A stretch of DNA of 20,386 nt, taken from an uncultured Alkalilimnicola sp. (GTDB taxonomy: Bacteria; Pseudomonadota; Gammaproteobacteria; Nitrococcales; AK92). A program made the translations under genes and the position numbers. The stretch spans positions 1-20,386 of the forward strand of contig CALGAN010000029.1 in NCBI GenBank assembly GCA_937951875.1, in the 5' to 3' direction. This document shows positions 1 through 7,495 of the stretch, in pieces. How positions within the stretch are numbered: the stretch's first letter is position 1; each line of letters begins with the position of its first letter. The notes beneath the pieces were generated by a model that searched no databases, was not told the DNA's origin, and worked only from the letters and a program-made list of their open reading frames with translations.

Positions 1-105
1 GAGGCGCTGGGCATGAGCGAGGCCGCGTTCCGCGCCTGGCATCTGGCGATACGGTTCGTCACCCCGGTGGGCGTGGCCGCCTTGCTGGTCTATGGGCTGA
101 TGTAG
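1..105 (+). CDS. C-terminal end of a probable sodium-dependent (NSS/SNF family) transporter, partial
   Basis: The window opens inside a reading frame that runs in frame 1 to a TAG at 103-105, leaving only the last 34 residues. The tail contains a Trp-His pair, then an Ile-Arg-Phe-Val-Thr-Pro stretch, then a hydrophobic helix ending in Leu-Met. An Arg followed by an aromatic and a Pro at the start of the final membrane helix is typical of bacterial neurotransmitter:sodium symporters, which import amino acids or similar solutes with sodium. This is a resemblance from a short fragment; another multi-helix inner-membrane protein is possible. The stop lies 3 bp from the end of the convergent reverse-strand gene. 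Confidence 0.5.
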   Translation, partial: EALGMSEAAFRAWHLAIRFVTPVGVAALLVYGLM

Positions 106-108
106 CGG

Positions 109-999
109 CTACGCCGCCATGGTCTCGCAGTGGACTTCGAGGCGGCGGGCCAGCTCCATGCAGTCCTGAAGCCGGAACAGACCCAGGCAGGGCAGCGCGC
201 CGCGCACCGCGAGGGTGCCGGCGGCGAGCCGTCGGGCCAGCACGAGCGCCGGCAGGCAGGCGATGTCGACGGCGCTGTCGCCGCGTCCGAGCAGGGACCA
301 GTGCAGGCGCTTGCGCTCGCCGTTGTGGCCGAGGCCGGTGAGTTCCAGATGCAGGCCGGCCAGCGGCTCGCCGATTTCGTCGCGCCTTGGCCACGGTAGC
401 GGCGCCGCGGCCACGGCGATCCGGCTATTGACCGTCCGCACCCCGGGATAGCGCTCCGGAAGCAGCGCCAGGTCGGCGGCGTCGTGGCCGACGAACCAGT
501 AGGGCGGCGCGCCGGGATGGCGCCGCAGTCGCAGCCGCGGCCAGCGGTCGATCCGACGCCAGCGAAAGCGCTGGCCGGGGCAGGGCCAGGCCGCGATGTC
601 GATGGCGTCGAGCCGGGCGAAACGATCCCGGTGGGCGTCCACTGCCGCCGCGGACAGCCCCGGCTGCAGGCTCGCGCCGCTGACCAGCAGCAGGCCGGCC
701 GCGCGGGCCGGGGCGTCGAGCTGGCGGATGCCGGTGACGAAGGCGCGGTCATCGACCATGTCCAGATAATGAACGCCCTTCGCCAGGCACCATTGGGCCA
801 GGCGGTAGTCGCGATCGATCTCGGCGCCGGCGTTGATCAGCAGCTGCAGTCGCAGCCGTTCCAGTCGGGCGGCCAGCGCCGGCGCGGGAAGACAGGGCAG
901 CCGTTCCACGTGAAAGCGCCGATCCCGCGCCAGCGCCCGCTCCACGCGGGGGCCGAGCGGGCAGGCGTCGCTCAGGACGGCTGTGATGAGCGGGGGCAT
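109..999 (-). CDS. Saccharopine dehydrogenase-like NAD(P)-binding protein with degenerate Rossmann loop
   Basis: A 296-residue cytoplasmic protein. The stretch around residues 50-120 (an Ile-Asn-Ala-Gly beta strand, then Gly-Val-His-Tyr-Leu-Asp-Met, then Val-Ser-Gly-Ala-Ser and Pro-Gly-Leu-Ser) matches the conserved core of the saccharopine dehydrogenase NADP-binding family, where Asn-Ala-Ala-Gly and His-Tyr-Leu-Asp are hallmarks. The N-terminus aligns with the first beta-alpha unit, but the usual glycine-rich Gly-x-Gly-x-x-Gly is replaced by a Ser-Asp-Ala-Cys-Pro-Leu-Gly stretch, so nucleotide binding is doubtful. The rest is rich in Arg and Leu with no membrane segment. The start at 999 has an AGGGA ribosome site 7 bases upstream. 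It is convergent with the transporter tail and divergent from the gluconolactonase-like gene. Substrate unknown; a non-catalytic role is possible. Confidence 0.75.
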   Translation of the reverse strand: MPPLITAVLSDACPLGPRVERALARDRRFHVERLPCLPAPALAARLERLRLQLLINAGAEIDRDYRLAQWCLAKGVHYLDMVDDRAFVTGIRQLDAPARAAGLLLVSGASLQPGLSAAAVDAHRDRFARLDAIDIAAWPCPGQRFRWRRIDRWPRLRLRRHPGAPPYWFVGHDAADLALLPERYPGVRTVNSRIAVAAAPLPWPRRDEIGEPLAGLHLELTGLGHNGERKRLHWSLLGRGDSAVDIACLPALVLARRLAAGTLAVRGALPCLGLFRLQDCMELARRLEVHCETMAA

Positions 1000-1138
1000 C
1001 GGTGCTTCCCTGGGGCACGAGGTTGGCCGCGGTTGACGCTGTCGGGCGCGGGGTCGGCAGACGATCTGGTGGCGCTGGTGTGGTTTTCCCAGCCATAGCC
1101 ATGTGTTACTGCTTCAGCAGTGGCAGGGAGGCAGTGGC

Positions 1139-2092
1139 ATGCGGCGTGGCGGACGCAGATGGATCGTGGCGGCGGTGGCGGTGCTGGCGTTAGGGGCGGG
1201 CGCGACGCTGCTCGCCGGCATGGCGCGGGATTGGAGGGAGACGGCCGGCTGCGACGCGCTGCTGGCGGGCGCGCCGCGGGAGCTGGCCGGCGGCTTCCGC
1301 TTCACCGAGGGGCCGGCCTGGCATCCGGACGGCTACTGGGTGTTCAGCGACATTCCCGCCGACACCATTTACAAGCTCGGCACCGACGGTCGGGTCGAGC
1401 CGTTCAGGCGGCCGTCCGGCTACGCCAACGGCAACGTCTTCGACACTGCCGGCAATCTGCTCAGCGCCCGTCACGACCGCCGGGTGACCCGCAGCCGCGC
1501 CGACGGCGGCGAGGAGGTGCTGGCCGCGGTTTATGGCGGCGCCCCGCTCAATAGCCCGAACGATCTGGCGATCGCCCCGGACGGCGCGGTCTGGTTCACC
1601 GATCCTCCTTACGGCATCAGCGGCAACGGTCCGGCGCGGGCGCCGGAGGAGCAGCCGGTGCGCGGCGTCTACCGCTTGCACGGCGAGCGGTTGGAGCTGA
1701 TGACCGGCGAGCTGCGCTTGCCCAACGGCCTGGCGTTCTCGCCGGACGGTCGTTGGCTGTACGTGTCCGACAGCGCCGACGGCGGCGTCTACCGGTTCGC
1801 GGTGGGCGAGGATGGCCGGCTCGGCGCCAAGACCCTGTTCGCCCGGGTGCGGCCGCCGCGCGGCGAGCAGCCTGCCACCGACGGCATCAAGGTCGACCGG
1901 CAAGGCCGGGTCTGGGTGAGCGGCCGGCGCGCGCTCGGCGTGTTCGATCCGCGGGGCGAGCTGCTCTGCCGGATCGACTTGGGCCAAAAGCGCATCACCA
2001 ATCTCGCCTTCGGCGGCGTCGACGGACGCGATCTGCTCATCACCACCGGCGACGGTCTGCTCACGCTGCGGTTGCGCGAGCCGGCGCTATAG
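1139..2092 (+). CDS. SMP-30/gluconolactonase/LRE-family beta-propeller protein, exported or membrane-anchored
   Basis: A 317-residue protein. The start at 1139 is preferred over an in-frame ATG at 1103 because AGGGAGG lies at 1125-1131, 7 bases upstream, and because the protein then starts with basic residues followed by a hydrophobic segment (about residues 8-27), a signal peptide or anchor. The remainder is a six-bladed propeller with the SMP-30 signatures: Phe-Thr-Glu-Gly-Pro-Ala-Trp (Glu57), Ser-Pro-Asn-Asp (Asn141), repeated Pro-Asp-Gly turns, and Tyr-Val-Ser-Asp-Ser (Asp211). Glu57, Asn141 and Asp211 correspond to the family's divalent-metal ligands. Known members hydrolyse lactones such as gluconolactone or other esters; the substrate here is unknown. 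The periplasmic location is inferred from the N-terminus. It is apparently monocistronic. Confidence 0.85.
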   Translation: MRRGGRRWIVAAVAVLALGAGATLLAGMARDWRETAGCDALLAGAPRELAGGFRFTEGPAWHPDGYWVFSDIPADTIYKLGTDGRVEPFRRPSGYANGNVFDTAGNLLSARHDRRVTRSRADGGEEVLAAVYGGAPLNSPNDLAIAPDGAVWFTDPPYGISGNGPARAPEEQPVRGVYRLHGERLELMTGELRLPNGLAFSPDGRWLYVSDSADGGVYRFAVGEDGRLGAKTLFARVRPPRGEQPATDGIKVDRQGRVWVSGRRALGVFDPRGELLCRIDLGQKRITNLAFGGVDGRDLLITTGDGLLTLRLREPAL

Positions 2093-2178
2093 GAACGCGC
2101 CGTCGCCACGAGCGAGGGCCTCCCCCCGAGGGGGCGCCATCGCCGCGAGCGCCTTTGCCGCATGAGCTCGGAAGCGGC

Positions 2179-2194
2179 CCGGCCGTTCGGCCGG
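2179..2194. terminator. Possible terminator hairpin after the gluconolactonase-like gene
   Basis: CCGGCCG at 2179-2185 and CGGCCGG at 2188-2194 form a perfect inverted repeat with a 2-base centre, which would fold as a 6-bp stem with a GTTC loop. It lies 87 bp after the stop. No U-run follows, so rho-independent function is uncertain. A shorter G/C hairpin (CCCCC 2122-2126 with GGGGG 2130-2134) lies just after the gene and belongs to the same style of repeat seen elsewhere in the window. Confidence 0.35.
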
Positions 2195-2242
2195 TGGGGC
2201 GTTCGGTGTCGCTCTTCGTTCCGATTCTGTACGCGCTGACTC

Positions 2243-2271
2243 TTTACCCGCCGACAAGCTCGGCCTAATCT
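2243..2271 (+). promoter_or_regulatory. Weak sigma-70-like promoter candidate for the moxR/VWA pair
   Basis: TTTACC at 2243-2248 (4 of 6 to TTGACA), a 17-bp spacer, and TAATCT at 2266-2271 (3 of 6 to TATAAT) lie about 35 bp upstream of the moxR start. It is the only reasonable pair seen in this gap. The match is poor, so this is a suggestion only. Confidence 0.25.
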
Positions 2272-2306
2272 GGCCCTTCCTACGGTTTCAGTTCGGTTCT
2301 AACAAC

Positions 2307-3151
2307 ATGCGCTTTACCGGTTCCTCCACTTACGTCGCTACCGACGATCTGAAGATGGCGGTCAACGCCGCCGCCACCCTCAACCGTCCGCTGCTGGTCA
2401 AGGGCGAACCTGGCACCGGTAAGACTCGACTTGCCGAGGAAGTCGCCGCGAGCATGGGCATGCCGCTGTACGAGTGGCATGTGAAGTCGACCACCAAGGC
2501 CCAGCAGGGCCTGTACGAGTACGACGCGGTTTCGCGGCTGCGCGATTCGCAGTTGGGCGATCCGAAGGTCAACGACATCCGCAACTACATCAAGCGCGGG
2601 CCGCTGTGGCGCTGTTTCGAGTCCGAAACGCGGCCGGTGCTGCTGATCGACGAGATCGACAAGGCCGACATCGAGTTCCCCAACGACCTCCTGCGCGAGC
2701 TCGACCGCATGGAGTTCTACGTCTACGAGACCCAGGAGGTGGTGAAGGCGCGGCACAAGCCGATCATCATCATCACCAGCAACAACGAGAAGGAGCTGCC
2801 CGACGCCTTCTTGCGCCGCTGCTTCTTCCACTACATCCGCTTCCCCGACCGGGAGACCATGGCGCAGATCGTCAACGCGCACTACCCCGGCCTGAAGCAG
2901 GAGCTGCTGCGCGAGGCGCTGGAGATCTTCTTCGAGCTGCGCGAGGTGCCGGGCCTGAAGAAGAAGCCCTCCACTTCCGAGCTGCTGGATTGGCTGCGGC
3001 TGCTGATGGCCGAGGACATCCCGCCCGAGGCGCTCAAGGAGAACGCCAAGCGCAAGCTGCTGCCCCCGCTGTTCGGCGCGTTGCTCAAGAACGAGCAGGA
3101 CGTGCAGTTGTCCGAGCGGATCATGTTCCTGGCCCGACGCGAACAACGCTG

Positions 3152-3152
<1 letters not shown>
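2307..3152 (+). CDS. MoxR-family AAA+ ATPase
   Basis: A 281-residue cytoplasmic ATPase. It shows Walker A Gly-Glu-Pro-Gly-Thr-Gly-Lys-Thr (residues 33-40), Walker B Val-Leu-Leu-Ile-Asp-Glu-Ile-Asp (111-118), a sensor-1 Asn in Thr-Ser-Asn-Asn (157-160), and Arg170-Arg171 as the likely arginine finger. This order and length fit the MoxR subgroup (AAA_5 type), whose members act as chaperones that insert cofactors or remodel partner complexes together with VWA proteins. The next gene starts on the last base of this stop codon and encodes such a VWA protein, so the two are very likely co-translated partners. No good Shine-Dalgarno precedes the ATG at 2307; it is kept because the N-terminus runs directly into the ATPase fold. 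The client protein is unknown. Confidence 0.9.
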
Positions 3153-4342
<1,190 letters not shown>

Positions 4343-4379
4343 TGGCGCGCCGCGCCGTTGGGGCGCGGCGCGGCTGCCT

Positions 4380-5135
4380 TCAGCGGGCCAGGTAGCCGCC
4401 GTCCACCGGGTAGTAAGCGCCGGTGACGAACGAGGCCTTGGGCGAGCTCAGCCACAGCACCAGCTCGGCGACTTCCTCCGGACGGCCGAGCCGGCCGATC
4501 GGGTGCGCCTCCACCAGCATGCGCTGGGTCTCGGTCTGCTCTTGCAGATGAGCGATCATCGGCGTTTCGATGAAGCCCGGCCCCACCGCGTTGACGCGAA
4601 TGCCCTGCGACGAGTACTCCAGCGCCGCCACCTTGGTCACGCCCAGCACGCCGTGCTTGGCGGCGGTGTAGGCGCAGGCGGTGGCGAAGCCGACCTGGCC
4701 GAGGATGGAGGCCATGTTGACGATGGCGCCGCCGCCGCGGCGCAGCATGGCCGGAATCTGCGCCCGCATGCCGTAGAAGACCGCCGACAGGTTGATGTCG
4801 ATCACCCGCCGCCAGCCCTCCAGGCTGTACTCCGCCAGCGGCGCCTGCTCGCCGCCGATGCCGGCGTTGTTGCAGGCGATGTCCAGCCGCCCGAACTCGC
4901 GCTCGGCCAGCGCCACCAGCGCCTCGTTGTCGGCCGGGTTGGCGACGTCGACGCGCAGCGCGCGCGCCTCGCCGCCGGCTTTGCGGATCTCCTCCGCCAC
5001 CGCCTCGGCGTGGTCGGCGGCGATGTCGGCCACCACCACCCGCGCCCCGGCGCGCGCGTAGGCCAGCGCGATCGCCCGGCCGATGCCGGAGCCGCCGCCG
5101 GTGACCACCGCTACTTGTCCAGCCAATTCGCTCAT
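4380..5135 (-). CDS. Short-chain dehydrogenase/reductase (classical SDR)
   Basis: A 251-residue NAD(P)-dependent oxidoreductase of the classical SDR family. The coenzyme loop is Thr12-Gly-Gly-Gly-Ser-Gly-Ile-Gly19. Asp37 at the end of beta-2 suggests preference for NAD(H). Asn89-Asn90-Ala91-Gly92 is present, and the catalytic tetrad Asn115, Ser143, Tyr156 and Lys160 is complete. The C-terminal Asp-Gly-Gly-Tyr motif is typical. The start at 5135 is chosen over an upstream in-frame ATG at 5207 because a strong GGAGGAGG sequence (reverse strand) lies just upstream and the conserved fold begins directly after it. The substrate is unknown; annotations such as glucose or 3-oxoacyl-reductase type would be guesses. 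It is convergent with the VWA gene and divergent from yfcF. Confidence 0.9.
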   Translation of the reverse strand: MSELAGQVAVVTGGGSGIGRAIALAYARAGARVVVADIAADHAEAVAEEIRKAGGEARALRVDVANPADNEALVALAEREFGRLDIACNNAGIGGEQAPLAEYSLEGWRRVIDINLSAVFYGMRAQIPAMLRRGGGAIVNMASILGQVGFATACAYTAAKHGVLGVTKVAALEYSSQGIRVNAVGPGFIETPMIAHLQEQTETQRMLVEAHPIGRLGRPEEVAELVLWLSSPKASFVTGAYYPVDGGYLAR

Positions 5136-5292
5136 CTCGGATTCCTCCTCCGTAGGGTGTGATGATTGGAACGGTCGATCGTAGCCCGATGACTCATAAA
5201 GCTTCACTATGCAGGCACGGCGGCCGGTTCCTGCTGATCGGGATCAAGGCTGGCTTGGTTCGGTGCGCGTCGCCGAGCTATAACCGGGTTTC

Positions 5293-5311
5293 GGCCGGCG
5301 GGCCGCCGGCC
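5293..5311. repeat. GC-rich perfect palindrome upstream of yfcF
   Basis: GGCCGGCGG at 5293-5301 and CCGCCGGCC at 5303-5311 form a 9-bp inverted repeat around a single G. It ends 23 bp before the yfcF start and 13 bp before its ribosome site. It could be an operator or an mRNA leader hairpin; nothing in the sequence decides. Confidence 0.4.
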
Positions 5312-5334
5312 CGCCATCTATGACAGGAGCAAGC

Positions 5335-5985
5335 ATGAACACGGACCGGCTCGTCCTCACCGTCGACGCGCGCTATGTCAGCCCCTACGCCATGTCGGCC
5401 TTCGTCGCGCTCAGCGAGAAAGGGCTGACGTTCGAGACGCGCACCGTCGATCTGGCTGCCAGGGAGAACCGCCAGCCCGGTTTTCTCGCGCGCTCGCTCA
5501 CCGGGCGGGTGCCCATGCTCGAACATGGCGACCTGTGCCTGACCGAATCCTCGGCCATCGCCGAGTACCTAGATGAGGTCTTCCCGCCCCCGGCACACGC
5601 GCCGCTCTACCCGCGCAGCCCCGCCGAGCGCGCCCGCGCCCGCCAGATCCAGGCCTGGCTGCGCAGCGATCTGGCACCGATCCGCGAGGAACGCTCGACC
5701 ACCGTGGTATTCGGCGCGCCGGTCGACCAGCCCTTGTCCGAGGCTGCGCGGGCGGCGGCGCGGACGCTGTTCCAGGCCGCCGAGACGCTGCTCGCGCACG
5801 GCGGCCCGAACCTGTTCGGCGAGCAGTGGAGCATCGCCGACACCGATCTGGCGCTGATGCTCAACCGCCTGGTGCTCAACGGCGACGAGGTGCCGGAGCG
5901 GCTGGCCGCCTACGCCGCCGAGCAGTGGCGCCGGCCTTCGGTGCAAGCCTGGCTCGCCCGGAACGCCGCCGCCAGCGGGCGCTGA
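5335..5985 (+). CDS. yfcF: Glutathione transferase YfcF
   Basis: A 216-residue soluble glutathione transferase. It closely follows E. coli YfcF from memory along its whole length: an Asp-Ala-Arg-Tyr-Val-Ser-Pro-Tyr N-terminal strand with Ser16 near the expected glutathione site, Arg-Val-Pro-Met-Leu, Glu-Ser-Ser-Ala-Ile-Ala-Glu-Tyr-Leu (glutathione binding), then an all-helical C-terminal domain with Gln-Ala-Trp-Leu-Arg-Ser-Asp-Leu and Ile-Ala-Asp-Thr-Asp-Leu-Ala-Leu-Met. YfcF-type enzymes have glutathione transferase and peroxide-reducing activity and contribute to oxidative-stress tolerance. The start at 5335 is chosen because AGGAG lies at 5325-5329; the ATG at 5320 overlaps that site. It has no operonic partner and is divergent from the SDR gene. 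Confidence 0.9.
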   Translation: MNTDRLVLTVDARYVSPYAMSAFVALSEKGLTFETRTVDLAARENRQPGFLARSLTGRVPMLEHGDLCLTESSAIAEYLDEVFPPPAHAPLYPRSPAERARARQIQAWLRSDLAPIREERSTTVVFGAPVDQPLSEAARAAARTLFQAAETLLAHGGPNLFGEQWSIADTDLALMLNRLVLNGDEVPERLAAYAAEQWRRPSVQAWLARNAAASGR

Positions 5986-6085
5986 TGTGTACATACGATG
6001 GCGGTCCTGTGAATGGCGCGACGAGGATGCCTTCGGTTCCCGCGAGAATGCCCGCATCAGCCCCGCTGATTACCGAGAGCCCACC

Positions 6086-6823
6086 ATGACCTACGTCCTC
6101 AACCACCTCGGCCAGCCGGTCGGCCTGCCGCTGCCGGATTGGGCGCCGCCGCCGCACCCGCCGCGCGAGCCCATGCATGGCCGCTACGCCCGCCTGGAGC
6201 CGCTCGATCCCGAGCGGCACGCCGCCGAGCTGTACGCCGCGGCGCAGCTCGACCCAGACGGCGGCGGCTGGACCTATCTGCCTTACGGTCCGTTCGACAG
6301 CCTCGACGCTTACCGCGCATGGATGGTGAAGCACTGGCTGGGGGCGGATCCACTGTTCTTCGCGATCGTCGATCTCGCCACCGGCAAAGCGGTCGGCGCG
6401 GCCGCCTACCTGCGCATCACGCCCGCGCACGGCGTCGTCGAGGTCGGGCACCTGTACTTCTCGCCGCTCATGAAGCGCTCGCGCGTCGCCACCGAAGCGA
6501 TGTACCTGATGATGAAGCGCGCCTTCGAGCTCGGTTACCGTCGCTACGAATGGAAGTGCGACGTGCTCAACGCCGCCTCGTGCGATGCCGCGCAGCGGCT
6601 GGGATTGTCCTTCGAGGGCGTTTTCCGCCAGGCGGTGGTCTACAAGGGGCGTACCCGGGATACCGCCTGGTTCGCCGCCATCGACGGCGAATGGCCGCAG
6701 CTGCGGCAGGCGTTCGAGACCTGGCTCGACCCGGCCAACTTCGATGCGCAGGGCCGGCAGCGCCAGCGCCTGTCGGAGCTGACCGCGCCCATTCTCAAGC
6801 GGCGCTTCGCGGATTCTTTATAG
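6086..6823 (+). CDS. GNAT-family N-acetyltransferase (RimJ/RimL-like)
   Basis: A 245-residue cytoplasmic acetyltransferase. It has an N-terminal Pro-rich lead-in, then the Gly-Arg-Tyr-Ala-Arg-Leu-Glu-Pro-Leu strand, Ala-Ile-Val-Asp-Leu-Ala-Thr-Gly-Lys-Ala-Val-Gly (beta-2/3 region), Val-Glu-Val-Gly-His-Leu-Tyr-Phe-Ser-Pro (beta-4), then an Arg-Val-Ala-Thr-Glu-Ala acetyl-CoA helix and Trp-Lys-Cys-Asp-Val-Leu-Asn-Ala-Ala-Ser (beta-5), as in RimJ/RimL-type GNATs. An in-frame ATG at 5987 would add 33 residues with no family character, so 6086 is used; no strong ribosome site is visible there. The acceptor is unknown (protein N-terminus, amino acid or small amine). An 11-bp stem hairpin begins 15 bp after the stop. 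Confidence 0.82.
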   Translation: MTYVLNHLGQPVGLPLPDWAPPPHPPREPMHGRYARLEPLDPERHAAELYAAAQLDPDGGGWTYLPYGPFDSLDAYRAWMVKHWLGADPLFFAIVDLATGKAVGAAAYLRITPAHGVVEVGHLYFSPLMKRSRVATEAMYLMMKRAFELGYRRYEWKCDVLNAASCDAAQRLGLSFEGVFRQAVVYKGRTRDTAWFAAIDGEWPQLRQAFETWLDPANFDAQGRQRQRLSELTAPILKRRFADSL

Positions 6824-6837
6824 CCCCTTCACCCCCG

Positions 6838-6864
6838 GCCCCTCTCCCGCGAGGGGAGAGGGGC
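6838..6864. repeat. CCCTCTCCC/GGGAGAGGG hairpin repeat, possible terminator of the GNAT gene
   Basis: Arms at 6838-6848 and 6854-6864 are an 11-bp perfect inverted repeat with a 5-base loop (GCGAG), starting 15 bp after the GNAT stop. It can act as a terminator or mRNA 3'-end stabiliser, although no T-run follows. The same arm sequence recurs at 15701-15726 and in shorter forms at 7026-7039 and 12445-12464, so it is a dispersed repeat rather than a gene-specific terminator. Confidence 0.7.
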
Positions 6865-7025
6865 ACCAAGAAGATGCCGGTGCCGCCTGACTGCCATACC
6901 CGGCGGCCTGGCACGGCCCCTTCTCCTTCCGTAGGCACGGAACCACCGAGTGCGAGCGGCAGCCGCGCGCTTTCCCGGTGTGCGGTAACCGCTACGTGGC
7001 AGGACAGCCGCCAGTACGTCCCCTT

Positions 7026-7039
7026 CCCCCTCGTGGGGG
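7026..7039. repeat. Short C5/G5 hairpin, degenerate copy of the dispersed repeat
   Basis: CCCCC at 7026-7030 and GGGGG at 7035-7039 surround a TCGT loop. The flanking CCCCTT on the left resembles the longer copies. No function is assigned. Confidence 0.4.
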
Positions 7040-7131
7040 GCAAACAAACTGCGAAGCGCAATCGGTTGCTGCGCAACACCCATTCCCACCTAGGCCGGTT
7101 CTATAGGGCACGTAAGTTCTCGAAGAACGGG

Positions 7132-7151
7132 ATGCCCGCCTATGCGGGCAT
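7132..7151. repeat. ATGCCCGC-type dispersed hairpin
   Basis: ATGCCCGC at 7132-7139 and GCGGGCAT at 7144-7151 form an 8-bp perfect stem with a CTAT loop. The wider context (GGG before, GACGATCC after) is a form seen repeatedly in intergenic regions of many proteobacterial genomes. Only one copy lies in this window. It marks intergenic repeat sequence, not a gene. Confidence 0.55.
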
Positions 7152-7277
7152 GACGATCCAAGGGCGTTGCCGACAGAGGTGTGCATACGATCGCCCCTGC
7201 AGAGGGCCAGGCCAGGGAGAAGGGGCGGTGCATTCAGTGCGCCATTGATGCCGAGCTAACCGCCGGCATCACTCATC

Positions 7278-7292
7278 GCACCAACATGGTGC
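7278..7292. promoter_or_regulatory. NtrC-type enhancer site upstream of ureJ
   Basis: GCACC-AACAT-GGTGC is a perfect match to the core of the enteric NtrC dyad (GCACC-N5-GGTGC). Its centre at 7285 lies about 154 bp upstream of the start predicted from the sigma-54 promoter at 7413-7428, a normal distance for a bacterial enhancer. NtrC-phosphate bound here would activate the urease block when nitrogen is short. Binding is inferred; no ntrC gene is in the window. Confidence 0.7.
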
Positions 7293-7309
7293 TTACCGTC
7301 CTGCTCCTC

Positions 7310-7324
7310 GCCCCAAAACAGGGC
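7310..7324. promoter_or_regulatory. Degenerate second NtrC-like site
   Basis: GCCCC-AAAAC-AGGGC matches 7 of the 10 arm positions of the NtrC dyad. On its own it is weak, but its centre (7317) is exactly 32 bp, about three helical turns, from the perfect site at 7285. That is the same spacing as the paired NtrC sites at E. coli glnA, which lets two dimers contact on one DNA face. Confidence 0.4.
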
Positions 7325-7412
7325 GCCTGCCGGCGTGCGGCCTCTTTCCTCGTTCCCGCTCAGCCCCCATCGAGCTTCGTGCCGTCGTGTTCGTCAGGGT
7401 TGCGCACGCTTA

Positions 7413-7428
7413 TGGCACATGCTTTGCA
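7413..7428 (+). promoter_or_regulatory. Sigma-54 (-24/-12) promoter of the ureJDABCEF(G) block
   Basis: TGGCAC-ATGCT-TTGCA matches the RpoN consensus TGGCACG-N4-TTGCW at every conserved position except the final G of the -24 box. The invariant GG (7414-7415) and GC (7426-7427) are separated by exactly 10 bases. The predicted transcription start is near 7439, giving a leader of about 57 bases before ureJ that contains a GGCGGCG/CGCCGCC hairpin at 7449-7464. An upstream NtrC-type site supports the call. Confidence 0.85.
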
Positions 7429-7495
7429 ACTTGTAGCGCATTCGGAACGGCGGCGGTCGCCGCCGCGGCTCTCGCATACCAAATAGAGGACTCCC

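Larger units (their letters stand above)
6824..7495. other. Non-coding interval between the GNAT gene and the urease block
   Basis: These 672 bp hold no convincing gene: the open frames on both strands lack ribosome sites and are made largely of hairpin-repeat sequence. The left half (to about 7155) carries three GC hairpins, listed separately. The right half (7270-7495) is the regulatory region of the urease block, with an NtrC-type dyad, a sigma-54 promoter and a leader hairpin. Between about 7155 and 7270 I see nothing recognisable. Confidence 0.7.

Noticed and set aside
2474..3151. Long N-terminal extension of the VWA protein through the moxR region.
   Set aside because: This part is an out-of-frame shadow of moxR with Arg/Ala-rich low-complexity translation; the true start at 3152 overlaps the moxR stop.
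6909..6930. TGGCACGG followed by a C/T-rich stretch as a third sigma-54 promoter.
   Set aside because: The -24 box fits, but no GC dinucleotide occurs at the required 10-base distance from the GG, and no gene follows closely.
6795..7089. Two reverse-strand open frames of 86-94 codons after the GNAT gene.
   Set aside because: They consist largely of hairpin-repeat sequence, have no ribosome site, overlap each other in different frames, and resemble the spurious proteins commonly called from this kind of repeat.
7181..7486. A forward open frame of 101 codons upstream of ureJ.
   Set aside because: It covers the NtrC-like sites and the sigma-54 promoter and shows no protein-family character.
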